Assembly: GCA_029204225.1 (NCBI GenBank)
Contig: CM055098.1
Span: forward strand, 15,832,858-15,896,857
Direction: 5' to 3'
Length of the DNA: 64,000 nucleotides
DNA from: Diphasiastrum complanatum
Lineage: Eukaryota; Streptophyta; Lycopodiopsida; Lycopodiales; Lycopodiaceae
Shown here: piece by piece, positions 19,880 to 30,605 of the stretch
How the letters are laid out: the number at the start of each line of letters is the position of its first letter
How positions within the stretch are numbered: position 1 is the first letter of the stretch
The notes under the pieces: model-generated
Database searches by the model: none
Told to the model about the DNA's origin: nothing
What the model saw: only the letters and a program-made list of their open reading frames with translations
Made by a program: the position numbers and the translations under genes

Positions 19880-20944
19880 CTAATCATGATGGTTGGTAGT
19901 TGTCAACTTGCATTGCATCACCTTTTTTCAAAATGGGGCGAAGGAGGTTGGTTGCCTAGGATGTAGGAAGACGATCAGTAACAGAGCGATTGAAGCAATG
20001 TGTGAGAAGAGGGGAAGCAAGTTGGGCCACGGGTTTGATGAGTTTAGCAGAAAGGAAATTGACATTCAAGAGAACGGTGGTTGTGGAGCTGATGAATAAC
20101 ATCTTCAACGATATGGGGGTCACAATGAAGTGGGCGGGGAGACAAAAGGAGTGGGGGGTGTTGGGTGGTATAGAGGTGGGTCGCATGATCAATCCAGGAC
20201 TGGAGAGGATGGGAGGAATGGTGCGAGACTTAGGAAGAAAAGCCCTCCAAAAGGCAGCGGAGGAGGCTGAGTGTAAGTCGTGAAGTAGTAGGACGACGTA
20301 CTTGAGATAGGTTTGGAAGGAAGAGCAAGATTTGTCATACCATTTATTATGTGTCCTGCGATGAGCAGAGCTGCGGCGGGGGGGAGGGGAGACGACTGCA
20401 GCAGTAGTGGTGAGAGAGGTGGTGAGAAAGGAGGTGGGTCGAGAGATTCGAGGAAAAGGGGAAGTGGACAAGTGCACATGAGACACAGTCAATGTAGTCC
20501 TGGCGTTTATGGGGAGGTATATGAGAAAAAGGAGGTTGGGGGTGCGGAATGGAGGGACAAGAAGGTGGGTGAAGGGGAGGGGCAAAGGAAAGGTACAACA
20601 TAGAGTGGTTAGAAAGAACTGAGGGAGAAATAGTGAAAGACTGCATGTGGGGAAACAGAACAGGTGATGCAATAAAATAATCGACAACATTGTGTCCGCC
20701 ACCAAAAGGATGCCATGTATACCCAGAGGAAGACGGTCACTGAGGAAGACCGTTGAGGAAAATGAGCTCATGTTCCTGTGCTAGCAGTAAAAGCTGCTCC
20801 CCATGTGTGGTGACACTAGCTGCGACGAGCGTGCATAAGACATATCCAAGGGTTGAAGGCAAAGCACATCCTCATAAAAGTGAGTTTGGCTGGTACTTGT
20901 GCAAAGTATGAGGAGCAAAGTAGCAGATTGTGAGATACAAATCT
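19880..20944 (-). pseudogene. LINE-7 ORF2 linker region
   Basis: Located between endonuclease and RT. The minus-strand frame 20771 to 19956 contains HNKWYDKSCSSFQTYL, matching the W.....C.. segment of LINE linkers, then a shifted lead-in to the RT (LTHCFNRSVTDRLPTS for the usual L...FN......P..W). Frame breaks lie on both sides. Confidence 0.65.
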
Positions 20945-21525
20945 CTATCCAATCCCAAAAAACAAGCACTGAGAGAAAGCTACAAGAATCTCCGACTGCC
21001 GTGAAGCTGTCCTGGCATTAAAGTCACCAGTGAGAAAAATGTAACCTCGCTCTGCATATCTGATAATGTCTGTAGAAAGATCAATGTAGGGTGAACCAAT
21101 ACCCTCTACAAAGGAAGAAGATACTGGAGGGAAATAGCAAGCTGCAACAAAGATGTCTCTGTCAGAACCAACGCTATGTCCATCAATGCGGAACCAGATG
21201 TACCGTGAGTGTTCATCATGGCTGACGAACTCAAAAATAGGATGCAGTGACTCCCTATAAAGGCAAGCGACCCCACCAGAACCTCTCCCACTAGCAGATC
21301 TCATCTCATGTCGATAGACAGAGTCCCATCTGTATCCTGGAAAAGTCGATAAACCTCTCTCTTGACTCTCATGAGTCTCCATAAAAAGTAATAAATCTCT
21401 CTTACCAATGAAGTCAAGCAGATCACCCGCAATGGACGATGAATGTATGCCGTTACGATTCCAAACCCCAATCTGCAAGCGGCGAGGATGCGGCCCCAAT
21501 ATGCTCCCAATACCGGGCGCCCCAA
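20945..21525 (-). CDS. LINE-7 APE endonuclease, lacking its start
   Basis: Motifs match LINE-2: GVWNRNGIHSSS, METHESQERGLSTFPGYRW, GSGGVACLYRE, AACYFPPVSSS and LTGDFNARTASRQ. After GDFNAR the frame shifts, so the last Asp-His motif is not in frame. The initiating Met is missing, because the element is truncated there. The apparent ORF upstream to 21631 is read-through of the LINE-8 3' end. Confidence 0.8.
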
Positions 21526-22092
21526 GAGAGAGAGAGAGCTTTATCAATGTCTTTTGGGCACCACTGGGTGCATAAGACCAAAAAGAAAATATGTACAAAC
21601 AACAGTGGGAGCATCGTCCATAGGAGGACATGGCCGTAAAATGCTATAAACTAGCTACGAATGAAAGTAGAACAAAGCAGAAGTGAAATAAGCCCACAAC
21701 CCGGGCCAGGTATAACAGAAGAACTACAGAAAAAGTACCAATGCCCACAACTCGGGCCAGGTGGAGAATAAGTTCATATCAGCGAAAGTAAGTGTGAAGT
21801 GTCCGCTGAGTGGAGCGTACAGTGGGTCCTGATGGAGGCAAGTGGTGACTACATCTGGGCTTTTCCCACGGTGGCACAGGGATAGGAATCTCATCATCGG
21901 AGTCATTATCATCTGCTCGAGTACGAAAGAAGCAAGTGAGAAGCAGTTGCTGGGAGTCTAACCCCAGGTGATCTGGTACAGGCAGATGAGACTAACGGAG
22001 AGTAGGCATCTCACGAACAAGAAGTCCCAAGCAACGAGCATCAGGATAGGAGACAAAATTGCGAAGTGAATGCGGGCCATCGCGAAAGAGAC
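21525..22092 (-). mobile_element. LINE-8, short 3' copy
   Basis: Nearly the same as 11311-11870 of LINE-3: 3' UTR and the last part of the RT C-terminus. It has a short (CT)n tail (21525-21538) and hairpin 21549-21578 (GCACC-CAGT-GGTGC). Its 5' end at 22092 lies against a Gypsy integrase, so it probably inserted into Gypsy-1. The rest of Gypsy-1 is not visible on the other side because further LINEs follow. Confidence 0.82.
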
Positions 22093-22957
22093 AAAGAGAT
22101 ACCTACAGGAAGGTGGGAAAGCATCTCTATGGACTTTATTGTTGGTCTACCCAAGACGCAGAAGGGATTTCATCGCAACGACCACGAAGGTCACAACTCC
22201 GCAAGTTGTTGAGTTGTTTATCCAGAACGTAGTCAGGTTACATGGTCTTCCTAGGTCCATTGTCTCTGACAGGGATCCCAAGTTTACGGGAAATTTCTGG
22301 ACTGAGGTGTTCGCCAAGCTGGGAACACAGTTGCGGATGAGTAGTACTGAGCATTCTGACACGGATGGCCAGACGGAGAGAGTGAACCAAATCTTAGAGG
22401 ATATGCTTAGAGCATATGTAAGTGGTACGCAAACAGACTGGGTAAAGCATTTACCACTGCTGGAGTTTGCGTATAATGATAAGAGACATGCGTCCACGGG
22501 ATTGAGTCCATTTGAGCTCAATTATGGTTTTAGGCCATTGAGTCCTACTACCATAGGCATTCCACAGAAGGTACCTAGCGCCGTAGAGTTTTTGACTCAG
22601 ATGCAACAGAGGCTAGAGATGGCACGGGATAACTTGTCTAGAGATTGGGTATATTAACTAGTCCTTCTGAAGTTGAAGGTGCTACGCACAGGAAGGTGTG
22701 CCAAGATATCTCCTGGGTTTTGTGGACCATGGTTGATTATCAAGAAGGTTAGTGGTGTGGATTATAAGCTATAGCTACCTGTGGGATGCAAGGTGCATCC
22801 AGTGTTTCATGTTAGCAAACTCAAGCGATGTTTGCACGATGGCGATAATCTGGTAGAAGGTCTAGTTTCTCTGGAGGAGAAAGACACTACAGATTATGGG
22901 CCAGATAGAGTCCTAGATCGGAGAGAGCGACGATTGAGGAATCGTCTTCTCCGAGAG
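22093..22957 (+). pseudogene. Gypsy-1 integrase and C-terminus, first part
   Basis: Integrase core with GLPRSIVSDRDPKFTGNFW (second catalytic Asp) and TDGQTERVNQILEDMLRAYV (catalytic Glu), then LLEFAYNDKRHASTG. A frame change near 22657 is followed by GCKVHPVFHVSKLKRCL and the start of a chromodomain (DRRERRLRNRLLRE). Here the gene is split by the insertion of Gypsy-2. The core before about 22093 was replaced by LINE-8. Confidence 0.85.
22953..22957. repeat. Target duplication GAGAG, left
   Basis: Five bases flanking Gypsy-2; repeated at 29275-29279. Confidence 0.9.
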
Positions 22958-23315
22958 TGTAATAGATCCTAACACCACAGTAGGGCAAACACTAACTGAT
23001 CCACCCCACCTTGCCTACTCCCTGATATAGAGTAAGCCCCTCCTAGCCCAGTGTGAGGACTGGTAGCATGCAACTGCCAAGTGTCGGCCACGTGGCACTG
23101 ACGTGGCCGACTGCACGTCGGGACCCAACTGGGGGCCCTATCCTGCTGACAGGGTCCCTAGGCTGTGTTAGGCCCGCCATGGCTATGGACCGTGCTGGGG
23201 CACACTACTCACACTGTCTTGCCCTGTTGGTCATGTACGCTGGACACGACCCTGACTGTGGTATCTGACCTATCTGTGTTCTCTAGGGTTCGGCACTGGT
23301 TACGAGCTCATAACA
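22958..23315 (-). repeat. Gypsy-2 3' LTR
   Basis: Starts TGTAATAGATCC and ends TAACA on the + strand. It differs from the other LTR by CCCACC/CAACC near 23008 and CATAACA/CGTAACA at its end. Confidence 0.93.
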
Positions 23316-23329
23316 CTCCCTCCCCCTTA
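23316..23329 (-). other. Gypsy-2 polypurine tract
   Basis: On the minus strand an uninterrupted run TAAGGGGGAGGGAG next to the 3' LTR: the primer for plus-strand DNA synthesis. Confidence 0.85.
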
Positions 23330-26300
23330 AGAACCGTCTTGGTCCTCTAAGACAAAGTCTGGAAAAATCTTGCGAAGGACGCTGCCTCTTTCCCAAGTGG
23401 CATTCTCAACAGGCTGATCATTCCACTTAACCAGATATTCTCGGTATAGAGTATGACGAGTCTGCGTCTCTCTACTATCAAGAATTTCCTCTGGTTCATG
23501 TGGAGGTTGTTGAGGATCCAATGGGAGAACTAGAACACTGTCCCCTACCAGATTATCTGATCTGGTTAAGGCTTTTCGTAACTGACTTACATGAAAAACT
23601 GGAAAAACCTTACTGCTGTGTGGGAGTTCTAGTTCATAGGTGACCTCGCCTAGTCTCCTACTGATGGTAAAGGGACCACAATACCTTGGAGACAACTTAG
23701 CACACACTCCTGATTTGAGGGTTTTAGAGTCAACTGGGACTCTCAAGTAGACTTTCTCACCAGTGGAGAACTGCACATCCCGTCTGTGTGGATCTGCATA
23801 ATGCCTGGCTCGATCCTGGGATTGTCTAATGCTACGCTTAGCATGTTCTATCATCTGGTTTAGGTCTTCTAAAAAGTTTCTGGCTGCTTCAACTTTTTCT
23901 TGTTTAAACCCTACAGCTGTGGGTGAGCGTGGCTGAAAACCGTACATCAGCATAAATGGGCTGTATCCCGTAGCTGAATGTTTGGTACTGTTGTAAGCAA
24001 ACTCTAATATTGAGAGATACTCCTCCCAATTAGTCTGCCTCTTGCTGACGTATGCACGAAGCATATCCTCCAGCACCTGATTTACCCTTTCTGTTTGACC
24101 GTCCGTCTGTGGATGGTCAGTGGTACTCATATTAAGTTTAGTATGGAGATGATGGAATACTGCCTTCCAAAAATTTCCAGTAAACTTACTGTCCCGGTCG
24201 CTGACTATGCCGGAAGGTAGACCGTACAATTTAAATAGCCCGTCTACAAACAACCTCGCTAACTCTGGAGCTCTAACGGTTGTTTTGGTCGGAATAAAAT
24301 GAGCCATTTTGGTCAGACGGTCAACTGTGACCCATATAGCGTCATTACCCTTTTGGGTTTTAGGCAGGCCTACTATAAAATCCATGGAGATACTCTCCCA
24401 TTTACCAGCTGGTATTTCTAAGGGATGCAACAACCCTCCTGCCTTTAAACGCTCTGCTTTATTTACTTGACATTTCTGGCAACTGGTTACATACTGGTGG
24501 ACGTCCTTTTTCATACTGGGCCAGAAAAATTGCCTACGAAGAAGCTCATAGGTCTTCTGTATGCCTGGGTGTCCCGCGCTAGGATTGTCATGACATTCAT
24601 ATAGGACCTGCTGCCTATAATCCTCTGAATTGGGGACACATACTCTATCTCTATAGAGCAAGTACTCATCCTGAATGGAATACTATTTCCATTTGAATCC
24701 TTGAGTCAACTGACCCTCAACCACTGGGATTTGCTTGGGTAATACAGGCTCAGAATCCTCAGCGTCATCTGACGACGTATACTCGGACTCATCATCATTC
24801 TCAACGGAAGCTGCCGTATTCTTGGATGAACTGGCACCAGCCCCGGGAACTGGTTCTGGAGTCTGTAACTGTCTGTTCTGGACTGAGTTCCAGATAATAG
24901 AGAAGAATGCATCATGCTGGCATTTCCCTCTCAAGGACTCGAGTAACTCATTACGAATCTGAGTAAAACTCAGCTCGTTTATCATAGGCATTCTGCTAAG
25001 GGCATCTGCTATTGTATTGAATTTTCCACGCCTATATCTGATAGACATGTCAAACTCTTGCATCAACTCTGCCCAACGAGCTTTCCGACCTCTAAGCTCA
25101 GGTTGATTGCAAAGCTATCTGAGACTCTCATGGTCTGTCAGGACCTCAAAGTTGGCACCATACAAATAATGCCTCCAAGTCTTAAGGGCATGGACTATAG
25201 AAAAGAGTTCCTTTTCATAGGCACTATACCTAGTCTGAGCTGGCTCGAGTTTTTTACTCTCGAACGCAACTGGTCGTCCACCCTGAGTTAGCACAGCACC
25301 TACTGCAAAGTCGCTAGCATCTGTTTCGACCACAAATGGCTGATTGGGGTCGACGACCTTTAAAACTGGTGCTGTAGCTAAGGCTGTTTTGAGAGCATCA
25401 AAGCTCTCCTGTTGTGCGGACTCCCAAATGAACTCCTTTCCCTTCCCCTTAAGGAGATTTGTCATAGGGACTGCTATCTGAGCATATTCCTTGACAAATC
25501 GTCTGTAATATCCCGCCAGACCAAGAAAGATTTGAAGTTCCAAAATATTTTGAGGTCTCAGCCAACTGAGTATGGCCTTAACCTTATTTGGGTCCATCTT
25601 AATCCCATCTGAAGAGATAATGTGACCCAAATATACTACTTCTTCAACGAAGAATTCACACTTGGATTGTTTAGCATAAAGCTTATGCTTTCTGAGCAGT
25701 CGAAACACCTTTCTGAGGTGTTTTAGATGCTCCTTCCTCGTTTTGCTGTAGACGAGGATGTCATCTAAAAATACGACTACAAACTTACCCAAGTATGGTC
25801 TGAGGACACTGTTCATCAAGGTCATAAAGGTAGCTGGAGCATTTGTGAGCCCAAATGGCATCACCTTAAACTCATAATGACCGTGACGAGTCCTAAAAGC
25901 TGTTTCCGAGACATCTTCCGATTTTATACGGACTTGATGATATCCCGATCTAAGGTCTATTTTACTGAAAAACTTAGCCCCGTCGAGTTGATCAAACAAC
26001 TCGTCTGCCCGAGGCATAGGGTATTTATTCTTAATTGTGACTTTATTGAGGGCTCTGTAATCTACGCAAAGACGCATAGACCCCTCTTTCTTTTTCACCA
26101 ATAGGACTGGTGAGGCCCATGGTGAACTACTGGTCTGAATTTGGCCTTTCCCAAGATAGTCTGTTAACTGCCTAGTTATTTCTTCATCCTCTGTTCGGCT
26201 GACCCGATACGGAGGTTTAGAAACAGGTGCTGTACCTGGTACTAGGTTTATTACATGATCTACTTCTCTGCTAGGTGGTAAACCATGTGGCAAATCTTCA

Positions 26301-28111
26301 GGAAAAACATCTTTAAATTTAGACAATAAAGTTTCTAATTTACTGATTTTCTGCTGAATAGAACTGGAAATAGAAACTTCAGGAATAAACTGAAAGTCAC
26401 ATAAGAATACCTGATGGTCTTCGTCTCCGATTAGCTGACAGAGCTCTGAACTGCAGACCATAGGGCTGTTGGGAACATCATGCTCCCCATGCAACTGGAT
26501 CTCTCGGCCTTTATACTGAAAGCTGAGGGTGTTCTCCTGATAGTTTCTGTGGAGGGAAGGTCCTAAACTGTAGAGCCAATCTCTCCCGAGAACAATGTCT
26601 GTTCGATCCAGGTGCATTATCTGAAAGTTTATTTGATCTTGGTACCCCTGAATACCAAGATTTAACTTACTTACCATAGTTTCCCATATTTTTTTATCTT
26701 CACCCTTAGCTAATGAAACTATGTACCTATGCTGACTAGGTACTTCTGGTAGTTTAAGCTTTTTAACCAGGGTGTGGTTGATGAAATTATGGGTTGCCCC
26801 ATCATCAACCATGACTCTTACTGACTGGTTACCAACTTTCCCATGCATACGTACTAGGTCATGCGGCCCAAAGCTGAAGGGTCTCGCTAGCATTGCAGAG
26901 GTCAGCTGGCAACAGTGTTCATGATCTTCATGATACACTTTGATCTCGGAAGCTGCCGAGTCACTGGGGAAACATACAGTCTGAACAAGATGAACTTGTT
27001 TTTTATCTTTCTTATCTTTTTTAGTGAAAGGCCCCTTGGGACACTGTCTGACTGTGTGTCCCTTGCCCATACACACAAAGCACAAACGTTCTTGTTTGGC
27101 TTTCTCAAAATCATCTGGTTTTAAGTGCTGTATGAGTGAAGGGCGTTTCTGAGGAGCTTCACCTTTAAATTTATCTTCTTTCTTTCTTTTTAAAAATTTC
27201 TTTTTAAATTGAAAGTCTTTCTGAGGAAGCTGCTCAGAAAGTGGTTGCTGTCTCGCTCTCTTCCTACCCACTGAATCATCATAGATTTGAGCATATCTGA
27301 GAGCTTGCTCAAGGGTAGTAGGCGAGTTTCTCTGGACCTCTACTTTATATTCATCTTTGAGGCCACGGACAAATCCCCTGATTTTTTGATAGTCATCCAT
27401 ATTTTTAATCTTTAAAATTGCCTCTCGATACCGCGAGATATATTGGATGAGGGACTTGTCCATTACTGTTCTTTCCCAGGCTTCCCAGGCTCTATCAAGT
27501 TCATTCTCTGGTAGAAATTCTCTTAGGAAAGCTTCTTCAAAAGCTTTCCATGACCGGGGAGTCTGCCCAGTCTCTTGGAGATTTAACCACCACTTATAGG
27601 CCATAGGCCCTAAAGAAAGACTGGCCTCAATTGCTTGCAAATGGTCAGGGGTCTGTTTAAGAGCATGAATGTTCTTCCATTTGCTGAGGAAGGTTTGTAG
27701 AATATCTGCATTTCTATCCTTCTCTTCCCCATTAAAAGTAGGAGGCTTTAAATCTTTAAAAACACTGGGGTGAGACCGTAAAGTCTCACCCGAAACTGAT
27801 GGAAGTGGAGAAGGGGATAACTGAGAAGTGGAGGGAAGGCTTCCTTTCGCGGAGCTCAAAATCAAGTTTTTGAGTTCAGCGAACGAGTCGTCCACACTGG
27901 ACTTGAAATTGGCTAATGCCAGCTTCAGTTCATCCACCTCTGTTACCAATTGGAACTGCTCCTTGGTAATCAGTTCGTCGAGTTCTTCGGCGAACTGTTC
28001 CTGTTCTTCTACTTCCATAGGTTCCTTCCCTTTTCTGTAAGCCAAGGCTTCTGTTTCAAGTTCGTCGAAGCCTCTCTCCTGGGGTTGATCAGGTCCCTGA
28101 GGAGTGGTCAT
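23327..28111 (-). pseudogene. Gypsy-2 gag-pol polyprotein with two nonsense codons
   Basis: A single reading frame of 1594 codons from Met 28111 to 23327. Gag comes first ([19 protein letters not shown]), then a zinc knuckle [14 protein letters not shown] at about residues 340-355, and a protease with [12 protein letters not shown] at about 430. RT has [10 protein letters not shown] and [11 protein letters not shown] (about 780), and RNase H has [15 protein letters not shown]. Integrase has a HHCC finger, MDFIVGLP, GIVSDRDSKF and TDGQTERVNQ. Near the end are the GPY/F motif (LSPRYCGPF), FPVFHVSQLR and a chromodomain (YLVKWNDQPVENATWE). A TAG at codon 999 (about 25115) cuts RNase H and another at codon 1143 (about 24685) precedes integrase. 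Gypsy-3 has Tyr and Gln at these places. Otherwise open. Confidence 0.93.
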
Positions 28112-28902
28112 CTTCGAAAGTGAAAGAGAGCTACCTTAACTTCTGAAGGAAAAAAGTCTAAAAGACTAATTTACAACTGTACAAGGGAAAGGAAAGATGA
28201 CTTAACTGTTTCTGAGGACTGTACTTCCAAAGAAAGAATGAAGAGGAACCCTTTCAGCTCTTTTTCCCAAGATTTCAGACCTGCTGTTCCGAAAAATGCC
28301 AGTTTGAGGCTTCAAAACGGTACTAAATTTCCCGGTTTTTTGAGGATAGTAGCTCGCTGATCTGATTGCAATCCAACTTGTCCACAAAAAGGCAAATCTG
28401 AAGTCCAAAAACCCTTCTGAGTTCTGAAATTTCAGAAGTCTCCTACTCGCTGATCTGGTAGGAATCCTCTTGCTCCAAATCTCTGACGTTGGGGCCCAAA
28501 AACTTGCTGAAAAACCAGATTTTCAGAAGCACTGGCAGCGCTGGCCCTGCTCCTCTTTTTTGGCTTCCAACTCGCTGAGAACCCGTGACTTTTTCCCTGG
28601 AAATCGGATGTAGGACTCTGACTGTACAGCGATGGAGGTGCTGGCTTCTTCCTACTCTAATTTCACTGGGAAAACTATAGAGAATCCTCTGAACTCAGTG
28701 AGAAACAGCTGTTTTTTTTCAGCGAGTTACCTACACTTGGAATCTGACTCCTTGCTACTGTGATTTCTCAGTGGAAATCAGAAGTTTGAAGGCTGCTCCT
28801 ACAGCGATCCTCCTCCTCTATTCCTCTCTGAGAATCTGAGAAACACTTCCTATCTTCTGATAGCTTTCTCTACTGCTGTCCTAAACTCCCTAGGATGGAG
28901 AT
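28112..28902 (-). other. Gypsy-2 untranslated leader
   Basis: About 800 bases between primer site and gag Met with no open frame. It contains several repeats of CTCGCTGA-type phrases on the + strand. Gypsy-3 has a diverged version. Confidence 0.7.
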
Positions 28903-28915
28903 GGCTCTGATACCA
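28903..28915 (-). other. Gypsy-2 primer-binding site (tRNA-iMet type)
   Basis: On the minus strand TGGTATCAGAGCC, complementary to the 3' end of plant initiator methionine tRNA, one base after the 5' LTR. Confidence 0.9.
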
Positions 28916-28916
28916 G

Positions 28917-29274
28917 TGTAATAGATCCTAACACCACAGTAGGGCAAACACTAACTGATCCACCCAACCTTGCCTACTCCCTGATATAGAGTAAGCCCCT
29001 CCTAGCCCAGTGTGAGGACTGGTAGCATGCAACTGCCAAGTGTCGGCCACGTGGCACTGACGTGGCCGACTGCACGTCGGGACCCAACTGGGGGCCCTAT
29101 CCTGCTGACAGGGTCCCTAGGCTGTGTTAGGCCCGCCATGGCTATGGACCGTGCTGGGGCACACTACTCACACTGTCTTGCCCTGTTGGTCATGTACGCT
29201 GGACACGACCCTGACTGTGGTATCTGACCTATCTGTGTTCTCTAGGGTTCGGCACTGGTTACGAGCTCGTAACA
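28917..29274 (-). repeat. Gypsy-2 5' LTR
   Basis: 358 bases, nearly identical to the 3' LTR. Should carry the element's promoter. Confidence 0.93.
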
Positions 29275-29391
29275 GAGAGTATCTAGTGGCTTGGAAAGGG
29301 CATCCATTGTCTGATGCTACATGGGAGACGCAACAGTGTTTGCAGAAGTCTTACCCAGGATTTGTCATCGAGGACCGATGACTTGCCAGAA
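29275..29391 (+). pseudogene. Gypsy-1 chromodomain, second part
   Basis: Continues the protein cut at 22957 after repeating the GAGAG duplication: EYLVAWKGHPLSDATWETQQ and CLQKSYPGFVIEDR, then stop. Together with the first part this is a chromodomain of the kind that guides chromovirus integration. Confidence 0.88.
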
Positions 29392-30140
29392 GAGGGAAGG
29401 ATTGTTACGACTTAGTCTAGTTCTGACATGACCTAGGCATGACCGGTCACTCAGAGGGCCTGAGGCCAAGTTGGCAAGGGTCCGTGACCGGGAAGGGCAT
29501 CGCTTCCAAGTGGGAACCAATGTATCACGAAATCCCGTGATCTGGTGAGACCGTCTGACAAGTTGTCAGAGATGGGGTCGCGTAACCGTCGGGGCCCTAG
29601 CTGTTAGTGCTAGCCGGCAAGCAGTCGGGGTGACCAGTTGGTGTCATTGGTAATGACGGGGCATGGGGGTGGTATCTCGTGAGTCACTCACTATTCACAG
29701 GTCGCATGCAGTGTGTACGCCAGGTGGCCTGATCAACCACTGGGGGGGTACCTCGTGTATGTTGACAGGAATAGCAGGTAGTGGACTCAAGAGGGGGGGT
29801 ACCTATGGTTGGGAGGATCATTCCACACACCGGCCTTAAGGAGTTGAGCAGCTTAGAGAGTTTTGGTTGTTCACACTTTCTCTCTCCATGCAACCATCGC
29901 AGGTCTGAGTGCTTTCTATCCAGCCATCACATGCAGCCAGCCATCGCTGATGCTTCATGCATTGAGCTCCAGTAAATGAATCAAACATCTCCACAGTTCC
30001 ATCACAAGATTCTTGACCTTCACCATAAATGAATCAGCCAATCAGCTGGTTTTTGCTGCCTGCTATGATTCTACCCTGGCAAGAAAGAATGCACCCTCTA
30101 AATAACACATCAAACTATGGCAGGAGAAGCAACAGTTTGA

Positions 30141-30181
<41 letters not shown>

Positions 30182-30251
30182 GGCGTTGCAGGGTGCACAC
30201 TCCCTGCTCCATCTCCTTCCCACCTGTTCTATGGCTCCACGTAAGCGTGGG
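29388..30251 (+). repeat. Gypsy-1 polypurine tract and 3' LTR (right end uncertain)
   Basis: AGAAGAGGGAAGGAT at about 29388 is the polypurine tract. The LTR begins TGTTACGAC at 29403. It has CCTATGGTTGGGAGG in common with the LTR after Gypsy-4 (about 38411), so the families are related. Its right end is not defined; Gypsy-3 starts at 30252. It includes a (CT)n(AT)n microsatellite at 30139-30181. Confidence 0.6.
30139..30181. repeat. (CT)n(AT)n microsatellite
   Basis: CT units followed by TA units with no LINE hairpin next to it. Confidence 0.85.
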
Positions 30252-30605
30252 TGTAATGGATCCTAACACCACAGTAGGGCAAACACTAACTGATCCACCC
30301 AACCTTGCCTACTCCCTAATATGGAGCAAGCCCCTCCTAGCCTAGTGTGAGGCCTAGTAGCATGCATACTGCCAAGTGTCGGCCGGCACGGACGTGGCCG
30401 ATTGCACGTCGGGACCCAACGTAGGGCCGTATCCTGCTGACAGGGTCCCTAGGTTGTGTTAGCCCCGCCATGGCTATGGACCGTGCCGAGGCACACTACT
30501 CACACTGTCTTGCCTTGTTGGTCGTGTACGTTGGACACGACCCTGACTATGGTATCTGACCTCCTGTGTTCTCTAGGGTTTGGCACTGGTTACATGCTCG
30601 TCACA
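30252..30605 (-). repeat. Gypsy-3 3' LTR
   Basis: Starts TGTAATGGATCC and ends GTCACA. It is clearly diverged from the Gypsy-2 LTRs by substitutions and small gaps. Confidence 0.88.

Larger units (their letters stand above)
18237..21526 (-). mobile_element. LINE-7, ORF2 without ORF1, long (CT)n tail
   Basis: Minus-strand element from the first codons of ORF2 (21526) through endonuclease, linker and RT to a 3' UTR and about 90 bases of (CT)n (18237-18327). The box before the tail is ATTAATATATTC, different from the others. Its 5' end falls within the first codons of ORF2, at the position matching 9956 in LINE-2, and joins the tail of LINE-8. Frameshifts break ORF2. Confidence 0.85.
22958..29274 (-). 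mobile_element. Gypsy-2, nearly intact Ty3/Gypsy chromovirus-type element
   Basis: A 6317-base element in minus orientation with two 358-base LTRs differing at about two positions, TG..CA ends, a 5-bp target duplication (GAGAG), a tRNA-Met type primer site and a polypurine tract. One long frame encodes gag, protease, RT, RNase H, integrase and chromodomain, spoiled only by two nonsense codons. It inserted into the chromodomain of Gypsy-1. The LTR match means it is recent. Confidence 0.95.

Noticed and set aside
20313-20603. Gly/Arg-rich + strand protein
   Set aside because: Shadow of the LINE-7 linker on the opposite strand.
23053-23268. Identical 71-residue frames at 23053 and 29012
   Set aside because: Both lie within the Gypsy-2 LTRs; they are identical because the LTRs are, with no sign of a protein.
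28903-28915. tRNA gene for initiator Met
   Set aside because: Only the complement of the tRNA 3' end is present, as a retrotransposon primer site.
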